A DNA stretch of 57,531 nt from Patescibacteria group bacterium (GTDB lineage: Bacteria; Patescibacteria; Microgenomatia; Levybacterales; UBA12049): the NCBI GenBank assembly GCA_023379465.1, contig JAMCTM010000051.1:1-57531 (forward strand). The letters run 5' to 3'. Within the stretch, counting starts at the first letter, position 1. Each line of letters begins with the position of its first letter. The translations under genes were made by a program, and so were the position numbers. The notes beneath the pieces were generated by a model that was not told where the DNA came from, searched no databases, and saw only the letters and a list, made by a program, of their open reading frames with translations. Below are positions 42,692-50,924 of this stretch, piece by piece.

Positions 42692-44419
42692 ATGCGGTTT
42701 TCCCTTCTGGCGGATTATTTTGAAAAACTTGAAAAAACTCCCTCGCGCCTTGCCCTTATTGATATTCTTTCCGATCTTTTTAAACAATGTTCAAAAAGCG
42801 AGGTAGAAAAGGTTATCTATCTGACGCAAGGGAGAATCGCCCCTTTTTTTGAGCCTTTAGAAATTGGCATGGCGGAGAAGACGGTTGCCCAGGCAATGGC
42901 ACTGGCGTATGGTTCCAAGAAAGAAGAAGTTCTGGGATTGTATACCAAACTAGGCGACATGGGGATAGTTGCGGTACAGCTAACCCAAAACCCAAAGTCC
43001 AAACTCCAAGATTTATCGGTTACAGAAGTATTTAATATTCTGGTTCAGATTGCCAAGACAAAAGGTACCGGAACGGTTGAAAGAAAGCAGTTCCTCCTAT
43101 CAGATCTTCTTAAAAAACTGGATCCGATCTCGGCAAAACATCTGGTTCGCATTCCTTTGGGAAATCTTCGCTTAGGCATTGGGGACCCAACCATTCTGGA
43201 CGCGTTGGCAAAGGCAAAATTAGGAGACCGTTCTAAAAGAAAGCTTTTGGAAGGAGCTTATAACCGAACATCAGATCTTGGTCTTATTGCCAAAACCCTT
43301 TTTGATAAAGGATTAAATGAGGTTGAAAAACTTAAAGTCCAGGTTGGTAAGCCAATAAGGTCGGAACTCTGCGAGCGTCTTACGACTACGGATAAAGTCA
43401 TTGAGAAAATGAGAGAGGTTGACGCGCAGTATAAATACGATGGATTCAGGATCCAAATCCATAAGAATGGCAAAGAGGTCTTTATGTTTTCCAGAAACCT
43501 TGAGAACATGACCAATATGTTTCCAGAGCTTATCGAAGGAACAATAAGGCAGGTAAAGGCTAAAACAGCAATTCTTGATGCCGAGGCATTAGCATACAAT
43601 CTGGAGTCCGAAGAATTTCTGCCTTTTCAGGAAACCACCAAAAGGCGCCGAAAATACGGTATTGAAGAAATGGCCCAAAAACTGCCTCTTAAGGCATTCG
43701 TTTTTGACATTCTTTATGAAAACGGAAGATCTTTAATTGACGAGCCGCTTTATAAAAGGCTTGAAATACTTCACGGGACAATTAAAGAGAATGGTATTCT
43801 TATTCCAACCAAAGATCAAAGGGTTTCGGATCCGAAAAAACTTGGTTTAATTCTTGATGACGCAATCTCTAAAGGTTTGGAAGGGATAGTGGTAAAAAAA
43901 CTTGAGAGTAAATACGAGGCAGGAGGAAGAAATTTTAACTGGGTCAAGCTCAAACGGCATTCAGCCGGAGAGCTGCGCGATACAATTGACTGCGTGGTTT
44001 TAGGTTATATTTCCGGCAAAGGGAAAAGGACAGCCTTTGGCGCGGGAGCGCTTTTGGCAGGGCTTTATGATGATAAAAAAGATGAGTTTGTAACGGTTTC
44101 CAAAATCGGCACCGGACTAACGGATGAGGAGTGGCGGGAAATAAAAGTTCAAAGTTCAAAATTTAAGGTTCAGGCTAAGCCGGCAAGGGTCAATTCTTTA
44201 ATCACGCCAAGCGTTTGGGTTGAACCAAAGATTGTTGTTGAGGTTTTGGCGGATGAAATTACCCGCTCCCCAATCCATACCGCCGGAAAGACCGGGGAGG
44301 AGCCGGGGTATGCCTTAAGATTTCCCCGCTTGGTTTCATTTAGAGGCGTTGATAAAAAGGCGGAAGACGCCACCAGCGTAAAAGAGCTAATAAGCATGTA
44401 CCATCAGCAAAAAAGATAA
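42692..44419 (+). CDS. lig: ATP-dependent DNA ligase, archaeal/eukaryotic LIG1-like
   Basis: Seals DNA nicks using ATP. The N-terminal DNA-binding domain starts MRFSLLADYFEKLEKTPSR, as in archaeal ligases. The nucleotidyl-transfer domain has K248-Y-D-G (motif I, KYDGFRIQIHKNG), MFSRNLENMT (III), FVFDILYENG, EGIVVKKLESKYEAG (IV) and WVKLKR (V). The OB domain follows with VLGYISGKGKRTAFGAGALL. At 575 residues it is full length. Bacteria usually rely on NAD-dependent LigA; this ATP enzyme suggests ancient transfer or a second ligase. Two heptamer arrays lie in the coding sequence. Confidence 0.93.
   Translation: MRFSLLADYFEKLEKTPSRLALIDILSDLFKQCSKSEVEKVIYLTQGRIAPFFEPLEIGMAEKTVAQAMALAYGSKKEEVLGLYTKLGDMGIVAVQLTQNPKSKLQDLSVTEVFNILVQIAKTKGTGTVERKQFLLSDLLKKLDPISAKHLVRIPLGNLRLGIGDPTILDALAKAKLGDRSKRKLLEGAYNRTSDLGLIAKTLFDKGLNEVEKLKVQVGKPIRSELCERLTTTDKVIEKMREVDAQYKYDGFRIQIHKNGKEVFMFSRNLENMTNMFPELIEGTIRQVKAKTAILDAEALAYNLESEEFLPFQETTKRRRKYGIEEMAQKLPLKAFVFDILYENGRSLIDEPLYKRLEILHGTIKENGILIPTKDQRVSDPKKLGLILDDAISKGLEGIVVKKLESKYEAGGRNFNWVKLKRHSAGELRDTIDCVVLGYISGKGKRTAFGAGALLAGLYDDKKDEFVTVSKIGTGLTDEEWREIKVQSSKFKVQAKPARVNSLITPSVWVEPKIVVEVLADEITRSPIHTAGKTGEEPGYALRFPRLVSFRGVDKKAEDATSVKELISMYHQQKR
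42984..43011 (+). repeat. 7-base-period array in the DNA ligase gene (DNA-binding domain)
   Basis: CCCAAAA, CCCAAAG, TCCAAAC, TCCAAGA in register. Encodes TQNPKSKLQD in a loop. Confidence 0.65.
44147..44174 (+). repeat. 7-base-period array in the DNA ligase gene (OB domain)
   Basis: GTTCAAA, GTTCAAA, ATTTAAG, GTTCAGG in register. Encodes KVQSSKFKVQA, just after TDEEWREI in the OB-domain loop. Confidence 0.7.
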
Positions 44420-44429
44420 ATCCCGCGAT

Positions 44430-46160
44430 TCATCTATTCTCAAGAAACTGAAGAAACGCGTAGTTTCCGGAAGAAGGATCAATCAGGAAAGCCTGTTTGG
44501 CATAGAGCCTGGCTTTGGCCATTTTATTAGTCCGGTAATAGGAAACCGCGGCCAATTTATTTAACGTTTCGTTAAGCGGTAATTTAACAAGGGCGTTTTT
44601 CGTAAATCTGATAAGCTGGCTCCATTTTTTCTCGCGGAAAAGTATTTTGGCAAAATTTTCATAGCCTAAGTAATAGTTGCCGTTTACGATGGATTTTTTG
44701 TAAAGACTTAACGCCTTGGGCAGATTATCTTCCCGTTCATAGACAACGCCTAAGTTGTTATAGGATGTCCACCATTTTGGAGATAAGGCTATTGATTTTT
44801 CAAAATGGATTTTGGCATCTTTGAATTTTCCCTTTCTAAAAAGCGCGACGCCGAGATTGTTTTGAGCCTCAAATGAATTACCGGAATATTTAATATCATG
44901 CGAAAATAGGCTAAAGTCGCTTTTCCAGTCAATCGAGCGGATAAGGCTTCTTGCGGCAAAGAGAGGAATAACAAAAAGACAGAGTATAGAAAACCAGACG
45001 ATGATTCTATTGTCTTTCTTAGCGCAGAAAAGGATAACCGTTCCGATCATGCCAAGTAACGCTATCATGGGGCCATACAGCCATCGTTCGGCAATGGTCA
45101 TATCCAAAGGATAAATATTTAAAACAATCCCTATCGCGAAGATAAACCAAAATAAAAAAAACAGATACAGCCTAGATTTGATTCTTCTATAGAAAATAAT
45201 CAATATGGAGAAAAATATTAAACAGGCAGCAAGGCATAAATAAAATCTTGGATCAGAGATGCTTTTAATTACGTTATATTGGGCAACGAACAGGTCTTTT
45301 GGAAAAAATAGCAATCGAATATAGGAAAACAATTCATAGGGAACCGTCTTTAGCCTGGTTGGGAAATCTGCCTGGGCTATGGGCACGATTGATTTGCTGT
45401 TAAAAATAGGCGTTTTGGCAACAGCAAAGCGCAGTGTTAAATAAATTAAAAAAGTAACAGCGCTTGAGGCTATAACGTAAAGTTTTTTCTTCTTGAAAAG
45501 AAAACTAAGCATTATTACCAATGGTATGGAGATAATACCCGATTCCTTGGACAGCAAAGACAGCAAGATAGCGGCATTAATAAAAAGCAGTATTTTAAAA
45601 GAGGTTTTATTATCCAGAAAATAAGTTAAAGAGACAATAACACAAATTAGCGTAAAAAACGTATACAAAAGTTCCTGGGTGCTTGCTATGTAGGAAACGC
45701 TTTCAACATTTGCCGGATGAACCAGGAATAACAGCGCTAGCAGAAAGGAGATACTGTTTGCGTAATTAAATCCTTTCCAGGAAAAAAGTTTCTTAAAAAG
45801 AATAAACACCAAAAAGGTATTTAATATATGCAAGGCAAGACTGAACAGATGAAAACCGAACGGGTGGCCTTGCCAGATTGCGTAGTTTAAGGCAAACGAT
45901 ACCGGCATTAGCGGTTTATAGTATAATCCGGAAAGGCCGCTGGCTCCTCCGTTATTAAAGGTGCTGGTGGCAAAAAGGTATGGGATATTGGAGAGATGCT
46001 GTATGATGGAATTTGCCGTAACCTGCTCTTCGTCGTCCCAAACAAAGCCGTTAAAAAGCGATAGGCCGTAAACAATAAAGGCGAAAATAAAAATGACGGT
46101 AAAAAGATAAAGAAGATTTGTCTTTTCTAACCTATTTAGTATCCTTCTGGCGAGCATCAT
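44430..46160 (-). CDS. Multi-span glycosyltransferase-like protein with C-terminal TPR repeats (TMTC-like)
   Basis: 576-residue membrane protein. WDDEEQVTANSII in the first outside loop holds the acidic pair typical of GT-C enzymes, and YYKPLMPVSFALNYAIWQ resembles TMTC-type O-mannosyltransferases. About 10-11 spans (to about residue 410) are followed by four TPR units (LGVALFRKGKFKDAKIHFEK, LGVVYEREDNLPKALSLYKK and two weaker ones). I start at ATG 46160, which overlaps the FemX stop as ATGA; an earlier ATG at 46184 would overlap by 28 bases. A role in protein O-glycosylation is an inference from architecture. Confidence 0.78.
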   Translation of the reverse strand: MMLARRILNRLEKTNLLYLFTVIFIFAFIVYGLSLFNGFVWDDEEQVTANSIIQHLSNIPYLFATSTFNNGGASGLSGLYYKPLMPVSFALNYAIWQGHPFGFHLFSLALHILNTFLVFILFKKLFSWKGFNYANSISFLLALLFLVHPANVESVSYIASTQELLYTFFTLICVIVSLTYFLDNKTSFKILLFINAAILLSLLSKESGIISIPLVIMLSFLFKKKKLYVIASSAVTFLIYLTLRFAVAKTPIFNSKSIVPIAQADFPTRLKTVPYELFSYIRLLFFPKDLFVAQYNVIKSISDPRFYLCLAACLIFFSILIIFYRRIKSRLYLFFLFWFIFAIGIVLNIYPLDMTIAERWLYGPMIALLGMIGTVILFCAKKDNRIIVWFSILCLFVIPLFAARSLIRSIDWKSDFSLFSHDIKYSGNSFEAQNNLGVALFRKGKFKDAKIHFEKSIALSPKWWTSYNNLGVVYEREDNLPKALSLYKKSIVNGNYYLGYENFAKILFREKKWSQLIRFTKNALVKLPLNETLNKLAAVSYYRTNKMAKARLYAKQAFLIDPSSGNYAFLQFLENR

Positions 46161-47143
46161 CTTATAAATCGGAGCAAAAACCAACGCAAACGATCTGTTA
46201 TCCTAAGAATTACATAGAGCAAAGGGTTGATAACCAAATCGAAGCTGCCGACGAATTCGACCAATTCTGCTTTATAACCTTGCTTAAACCGATGGAATCC
46301 ATACCATGGATCTTCCTTATTAGGATTTGGGCCAAGAGATCCCCACATATCAAATTTTTTAAGACCCAGTTTCTTGCCGAATCTGATTGCCTCCCACATC
46401 ATTAGACTTGAAGCCATCACGTTTCGATATTGATCGGAAGACGCCCCGTAAGGATAGTAAAGGGTGCCGCCGTAAACAAAGAGAATCCAGGCGGCAAGGG
46501 TCAGATCTCGTATTCCAGATTTCGGAGGGCGGAATTTTGCTAACAGTAAATGTGCGGTTAGCTTATTTTCGTCTGGCTTTTGGCTTTTTAAGGTTTCCCA
46601 CATCAGCCGGTGATATTTTTCATCATGGGCAAAAAAACCTTGCCGTTTTGTTGTTTCCTTAGTCAGTTTTAGATATTCTTCAAAGGCCTTATCCGAATTA
46701 TCCTCAACGATTGTCACAGCGTGCTTTTGGGCAATCTTAATGTTGTACCGGGTTTTAGGATGCATGTTTTTCAATAATTCCTCTTCGGATTTTGTTAAAT
46801 CAAGAATAAAAGTATATTTGGTAAATAAAGGGTGGAAGGAAGGACGTAATCCTAAATTTGAAATTTGAAATTTGAAATTTGAAATTTTTTGCGCGTTTGG
46901 TTCCAGCTGAATAAAAATACAATGATTATCTTTGCCAATTCGTATAAGATGTTTGAGCATTTCTTTATCCGGGGGGGGACCCTTAGGAAAATAGCCTATT
47001 GCCCAAGGAGTGTGAGGGATTTTGTGAATCGTAATCTGCCAGCCGTTTTGGCGAATAACCTTTACCTTTGTTTTTTGTCTGAATTTTCCCCACTCAAGAC
47101 TCTGCAAAGGATGCCCTGCGTATTCATTATTGCCGTTATTCAT
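46157..47143 (-). CDS. FemAB/FemX-like peptidoglycan bridge aminoacyltransferase
   Basis: 328-residue cytosolic enzyme of the FemABX family, which adds amino acids from aminoacyl-tRNA to lipid II to build peptidoglycan cross-bridges. Family marks are HPLQSLEWGKFR near the start, MHPKTRYNIKIAQKHAV, KRQGFFAHDEKYHRLMWE, YPYGASSDQYRN and KFDMWGSLGPNPNKEDPWYG near the end. The region with the heptamer array (ISNFKFQISNLG, nt 46854-46888) is an insertion before the PKTRYN region. ATGA overlaps on both sides couple it to PcrA and the TPR protein. Confidence 0.88.
   Translation of the reverse strand: MNNGNNEYAGHPLQSLEWGKFRQKTKVKVIRQNGWQITIHKIPHTPWAIGYFPKGPPPDKEMLKHLIRIGKDNHCIFIQLEPNAQKISNFKFQISNLGLRPSFHPLFTKYTFILDLTKSEEELLKNMHPKTRYNIKIAQKHAVTIVEDNSDKAFEEYLKLTKETTKRQGFFAHDEKYHRLMWETLKSQKPDENKLTAHLLLAKFRPPKSGIRDLTLAAWILFVYGGTLYYPYGASSDQYRNVMASSLMMWEAIRFGKKLGLKKFDMWGSLGPNPNKEDPWYGFHRFKQGYKAELVEFVGSFDLVINPLLYVILRITDRLRWFLLRFIR
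46854..46888. repeat. AAATTTG heptamer array inside the FemX-like gene
   Basis: Four exact AAATTTG units (46854-46881) and one AAATTTT. On the coding strand the unit reads CAAATTT. It encodes KISNFKFQISNLG. Confidence 0.85.
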
Positions 47144-49029
47144 AGATACTTAAGATCATTCTGATTTTGAGATTTAAGATTTTTCTTGAGAACATCCTCC
47201 GGCAGCTCAAAGATAAATCTTGAAACCACATTCGCGGTTTTCTGTCCAAAAAATAAGCGCCTTCGGGCATAACTTAAGAAAAGCCTTTCCCTGGCCCTTG
47301 TTATGCCAACATAGCAAAGCCTTCTCTCTTCTTCCAATTCATTCTTATCCATTAGACTTCTGGAATGGGGAAAAAGCCCCTCTTCCATGCCAACCATGAA
47401 AACTATTTTGAACTCAAGTCCCTTTGCCGCGTGGAGGGTCATAAGTACTACCGCGTCTTTTTTCTCTCCGTTTCGAAGCGGATGATCAGGCAGGTATTCC
47501 TGTTCGACCAGAGAGACATTCTCCAAAAAAGCGATTAGGCCGGGAAATTCTACCGCCACCGAGCGCAGTTCCTTAATATTTTCGAGGCGTTGTTTGTCTT
47601 CTTCGTCCCTTGCGTCGTAAAGAGAAAGATAGTCGGTTGTCTTTAGAACGCCATCTAATAACGTGATGGTAGGAGGCAGATTAGCTGTTTTGTCTAAATG
47701 ATATGTATTATTTAAGTGCTCTTGGTAGCTGAGAAATTTTCCCATTCTTCCCTTGCCCAGTTTTTCAATTCTTTTGTAGGAAATCATGTCTTTGGGGTTG
47801 GCTAAAAGGCGCAGGTAGGCTAGGACATCTTTTATCTCGCGCCTCTCATAGAATCTGGTGCCCCCGATTAAGACATAGGGGATGCCGCTATGTAAAAAAA
47901 TCTCCTCGATGACCCGTGACTGGGCGTTAGTTCTGTAAAGAACAGCAGTGTCGCAATATTTGAAGTCTGTTTGCCGGTTGGCGGACTGAAACTTAAAGTT
48001 TAAAATTTGATTGACAATAAATTCTCCTTCGTTTTGCTCATTCCTTGCCTCATAAACAGTAATATTTTCTCCGTGGGGATTTTCTGTCCAAAGCGTCAGG
48101 ATCGGATGGGTGGTATTATGAGAAATAACCGAGGTGGCCGCGTCCAGAATTTTTTGGGTGGAGCGGTAGTTTTGGGGGAGTTCAAAAATTTTCACTTCTT
48201 TGAAATCCCGTCTAAATTTAGTTAAATTGGTAAAATCCGCCCCGCGCCATGAGTAGATGCTTTGGGAAAAATCGCCTACCACACAGATATTTTGCCATTT
48301 GAGGCAGAGCATTTTTGTCAGAATATACTGGGCTCGGTTGGTATCCTGATATTCATCAACCAAGATATAGCGAAAGCGGTTTTGATATTTTGCCAACACC
48401 GGCGGCTCTTTTTCAAAAAGTTCAATGGTTTTCATCAGTAAATCGTCAAAATCCAAAGCACCGTTTTCTTTTAAGATTTTTTGATAGACAAAATAGATAC
48501 TTGCGACAACTTCCTGAAAATGGCCCCGGGCCAAATTTTTGTAGTCAGGAGGCGTTAAAAGCTCGTTTTTGGCGCTTGAGATTGAAAACAGAACGGAAGA
48601 AGGCTTGTAATTCTTAGCGGAAAGATTAAGGTTTTTCATTGCTTCTTTTACCGCATCGAGCTGGTCATTCTCATCATAAATGATAAAGCCTTGGGGAATG
48701 CCGATTGCCTCTCCTTCAATTCTTAAGATTTTGGCAGAGAGGGAGTGGAAGGTGGTAATGAGCGGCTGGTCTTTAGCCGTTGGTCGTTTCTCGTTCGTAG
48801 TGAGAAGTTTTTGGATTCGCTCTTTCATTTCATTGGCGGCTTTATTGGTGAAAGTAACACAGAGGATATTTTGCGCCGCAACCCCTTGTTTAATAAGAAA
48901 AATCACCTTATAGGTAATAACCCTGGTTTTGCCGGATCCTGCACCGGCCAAAATTATCATTGGCCCATCGGTTTGCTCAACCGCTTTCTTTTGTTCCTTA
49001 TTCAGCTCATTGAGAAAATTATTGTCCAT
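47140..49029 (-). CDS. pcrA: UvrD/PcrA superfamily 1 DNA helicase
   Basis: 3'-5' DNA helicase for repair and removal of blocks at forks. Motifs in order: Walker A ILAGAGSGKTRVIT (about 25-38), VTFTNKAANEMKERI, TFHSLSAKIL, VDEYQDTNRAQY (Walker B), GDFSQSIYSWRGAD, LPQNYRSTQKIL, VLMTLHAAKGLEFKIVF, RRLCYVGITRARERLFL. At 629 residues it lacks the usual C-terminal Tudor region. Inserts include an extra loop after KERIQKLL (TTNEKRPTAKDQ), a heptamer-coded segment ILNFKFQSANRQ before the second RecA domain core, and an A/T heptamer-like tail (KKNLKSQNQNDLKYL). It starts an operon with FemX and the TPR glycosyltransferase. Confidence 0.93.
   Translation of the reverse strand: MDNNFLNELNKEQKKAVEQTDGPMIILAGAGSGKTRVITYKVIFLIKQGVAAQNILCVTFTNKAANEMKERIQKLLTTNEKRPTAKDQPLITTFHSLSAKILRIEGEAIGIPQGFIIYDENDQLDAVKEAMKNLNLSAKNYKPSSVLFSISSAKNELLTPPDYKNLARGHFQEVVASIYFVYQKILKENGALDFDDLLMKTIELFEKEPPVLAKYQNRFRYILVDEYQDTNRAQYILTKMLCLKWQNICVVGDFSQSIYSWRGADFTNLTKFRRDFKEVKIFELPQNYRSTQKILDAATSVISHNTTHPILTLWTENPHGENITVYEARNEQNEGEFIVNQILNFKFQSANRQTDFKYCDTAVLYRTNAQSRVIEEIFLHSGIPYVLIGGTRFYERREIKDVLAYLRLLANPKDMISYKRIEKLGKGRMGKFLSYQEHLNNTYHLDKTANLPPTITLLDGVLKTTDYLSLYDARDEEDKQRLENIKELRSVAVEFPGLIAFLENVSLVEQEYLPDHPLRNGEKKDAVVLMTLHAAKGLEFKIVFMVGMEEGLFPHSRSLMDKNELEEERRLCYVGITRARERLFLSYARRRLFFGQKTANVVSRFIFELPEDVLKKNLKSQNQNDLKYL
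47991..48011. repeat. Degenerate 7-base-period array inside pcrA
   Basis: ACTTAAA, GTTTAAA, ATTTGAT on the plus strand. Coding strand gives QILNFKFQ, similar to the peptide produced in the FemX-like gene. Confidence 0.45.
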
Positions 49030-49051
49030 AGCGTATAATGAATAGACTGTT

Positions 49052-49057
49052 TATAAT
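49052..49057 (+). promoter_or_regulatory. -10 box of tpiA
   Basis: Perfect TATAAT ending 8 bases before the ATG at 49066. The gap is shared with the divergent pcrA. Confidence 0.45.
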
Positions 49058-49065
49058 TTTACCAT

Positions 49066-49740
49066 ATGAAACCTTTATTTATTGTGGCCAACTGGAAAGC
49101 GAATAAGACCGAACCGGAGGCCAAAGAGTGGCTTCGGAAAGTATCAGGCATCAGGCAAGAGACAAGAGACAAGAGGAAAATCATTGTTTGTCCGCCTTTT
49201 ATCCTGCTGCCTATTCTTAAATCATTAATCATTAATTATAAATCATTAATCAAATTAGGCGCTCAGGATATTTCGCCTTTTGAGGAAGGGGCTTATACGG
49301 GAGAGGTAAGTGGAAGACAGATTAAGGAGTTTGCTGATTATGTCATCATCGGGCATTCGGAAAGAAGAAGATATTTTGGAGAAGAAGAGAACATGATTTT
49401 AAAAAAAATTGAGCAGTCCATAAGGCATGATTTAATTCCCATAATTTGTATATCTAATTTAGAGCAAGTCAAAAATTTAAAATTAAAAATTAAAAATTAC
49501 ATCATTGCCTATGAGCCCTTATTTGCTATCGGTTCCGGTGTTGCTGATACTCCTGAAAACGCGGAAAAAATGGCGGGAGAAATCAAAAGCAAACTCGGCG
49601 GCGTGCCCGTTTTATACGGCGGGAGCGTGAGCGCGGGGAACATTCACGGCTTTACAAGCCAAGAACACATTGATGGGGTTTTGGTGGGGGGCGGAAGTCT
49701 TGATCCTTTAGAATTTGCCGCAATCGTAAAATCTTCATAG
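49066..49740 (+). CDS. tpiA: Triosephosphate isomerase
   Basis: Glycolytic enzyme interconverting dihydroxyacetone phosphate and glyceraldehyde 3-phosphate. Active-site parts are ANWKANK (Lys 11), VIIGHSERRRYFGE (catalytic His), AYEPLFAIGSG (catalytic Glu and flexible loop) and VLYGGSVSAGN, VGGGSLDP (phosphate binding). At 224 residues it is shorter than the usual 245-255. Three heptamer arrays lie in it (49143-49177, 49221-49255, 49479-49499), each in helix or loop positions between barrel strands. Despite this, all catalytic residues are intact. Confidence 0.94.
   Translation: MKPLFIVANWKANKTEPEAKEWLRKVSGIRQETRDKRKIIVCPPFILLPILKSLIINYKSLIKLGAQDISPFEEGAYTGEVSGRQIKEFADYVIIGHSERRRYFGEEENMILKKIEQSIRHDLIPIICISNLEQVKNLKLKIKNYIIAYEPLFAIGSGVADTPENAEKMAGEIKSKLGGVPVLYGGSVSAGNIHGFTSQEHIDGVLVGGGSLDPLEFAAIVKSS
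49143..49177 (+). repeat. 7-base-period array in tpiA (first)
   Basis: ATCAGGC x2, AAGAGAC x2, AAGAGGA. Five units in register, encoding SGIRQETRDKRK between the first helix and second strand. Confidence 0.8.
49221..49255 (+). repeat. 7-base-period array in tpiA (second)
   Basis: ATCATTA, ATCATTA, ATTATAA, ATCATTA, ATCAAAT. Five units in register, encoding SLIINYKSLIK in the second helix region. Confidence 0.8.
49479..49499 (+). repeat. 7-base-period array in tpiA (third)
   Basis: Three exact AAAATTA units, encoding LKLKIKN just before the catalytic Glu strand. Confidence 0.8.
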
Positions 49741-49744
49741 AAAA

Positions 49745-50872
49745 ATGAATAAGAAAATATTATTTTATATTGCGTTGGTATTTATTGCCTTGCTTGGGCT
49801 GGCGGCTTTTTTTATCAATAAAAATCTGCCTTTCTTATGGCAGTTTATGTTTACTAATAACATAGCACTTAAAAAAAACGACGATCATATAAATTTGCTT
49901 TTGCTTGGTACGGGCGGCGGCAGTCACGACGGGCCAAACCTCACAGACACCATTATCTTTATGAGTATAGATCAAAAAACAAATAAGGTTAACATTATAT
50001 CCATACCCAGGGATCTTTGGGTGCCGGATTTAAAGGGTAAAATTAATACGGCATACGCCCTGGGGCAAAATAATAACAAACATAAAGGACTTTTATTGGC
50101 GGAGGCAACCGTTAGCAGGATTTTAAATCAGCCCATAGATTATGGTCTTCGCGTAGATTTTAACGGATTTGTAAAGGCGGTGGATTTGGTAGGAGGACTT
50201 GATATTTCTGTTGACAGATCTTTTGATGACTATGCGTATCCAATAAAGGGCAAGAAGAACGATTCTTGCGGCCGTACGCCGGAAGAAATTAAGGCAATGG
50301 CCAGCCTATCTGCTACGCTTTCGAACCTGCAAATGTTTCCCTGCCGCTATATGCATATTCATTTTAACAAAGGCCTCCAGCACATGAACGGGGAACAGGC
50401 TTTGGAGTTTGTGCGTTCCCGGCACGCCCTGGGACCCGAAGGAACGGATTTTGCCCGATCGAAAAGACAGGAAAAGGTAATTAAGGCCTTTAGAGACAAA
50501 ATCTTTTCTGCCCAGACACTTCTAAACCCGGCCAAGATAATCGGACTATATAATACGCTTAAAAACAGTATAGATACGGACATCAAAGAAAGCGAATTTG
50601 ATGATTTTATAAGACTTGCCGAAAAGATGAAGAATGCTCAAATTAAAACCAGTGTATTGGACTATGGAGATAGCGCAACCGGACGGCTCGGACTTTTGAT
50701 AAATCCGCCGACAGGGGAAAAATATGACTGGGAATGGGTGCTTATTCCAAGGAAGGGAAATGGGAATTTTTCGGAGATTCAAAAATATGTTGGCTGTGAG
50801 ATAAAATACAGCCACTGCTTGGTTACGCCAGAAGGCATTACTGCCACCTCCTCGGCTAAGCTGATCCGCTAA
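49745..50872 (+). CDS. LytR-CpsA-Psr (LCP) family protein
   Basis: Membrane-anchored, outward-facing phosphotransferase that attaches polyprenyl-linked glycans to peptidoglycan. An N-terminal membrane helix (about 5-24) is followed by the LCP domain: NLLLLGTGGG, NLTDTIIFMSIDQKTNKV, IISIPRDLWVP, GKINTAYALG, GGLDISVDRSFDDYAYP, HMNGEQALEFVRSRHALGPEGTDFARSKRQEKVI. Arg and Asp residues that bind the lipid pyrophosphate are present in IPRDL and RSRH...DFAR. It starts 4 bases after tpiA and probably shares its transcript. It would act on products of the glycan clusters in this window. Confidence 0.92.
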   Translation: MNKKILFYIALVFIALLGLAAFFINKNLPFLWQFMFTNNIALKKNDDHINLLLLGTGGGSHDGPNLTDTIIFMSIDQKTNKVNIISIPRDLWVPDLKGKINTAYALGQNNNKHKGLLLAEATVSRILNQPIDYGLRVDFNGFVKAVDLVGGLDISVDRSFDDYAYPIKGKKNDSCGRTPEEIKAMASLSATLSNLQMFPCRYMHIHFNKGLQHMNGEQALEFVRSRHALGPEGTDFARSKRQEKVIKAFRDKIFSAQTLLNPAKIIGLYNTLKNSIDTDIKESEFDDFIRLAEKMKNAQIKTSVLDYGDSATGRLGLLINPPTGEKYDWEWVLIPRKGNGNFSEIQKYVGCEIKYSHCLVTPEGITATSSAKLIR

Positions 50873-50886
50873 TTTCTATCCGCCGC

Positions 50887-50915
50887 TTGAAGGCCATGGC
50901 CTGATTTGATATACT
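50887..50915 (+). promoter_or_regulatory. Promoter of nusA-infB with embedded palindrome
   Basis: TTGAAG (50887-50892), exactly 17 bases, TATACT (50910-50915), then 9 bases to the ATG at 50925. The perfect 12-base palindrome AGGCCATGGCCT (50891-50902) covers the end of the -35 and the front of the spacer and may be an operator. Confidence 0.6.
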
Positions 50916-50924
50916 TACAAAACT

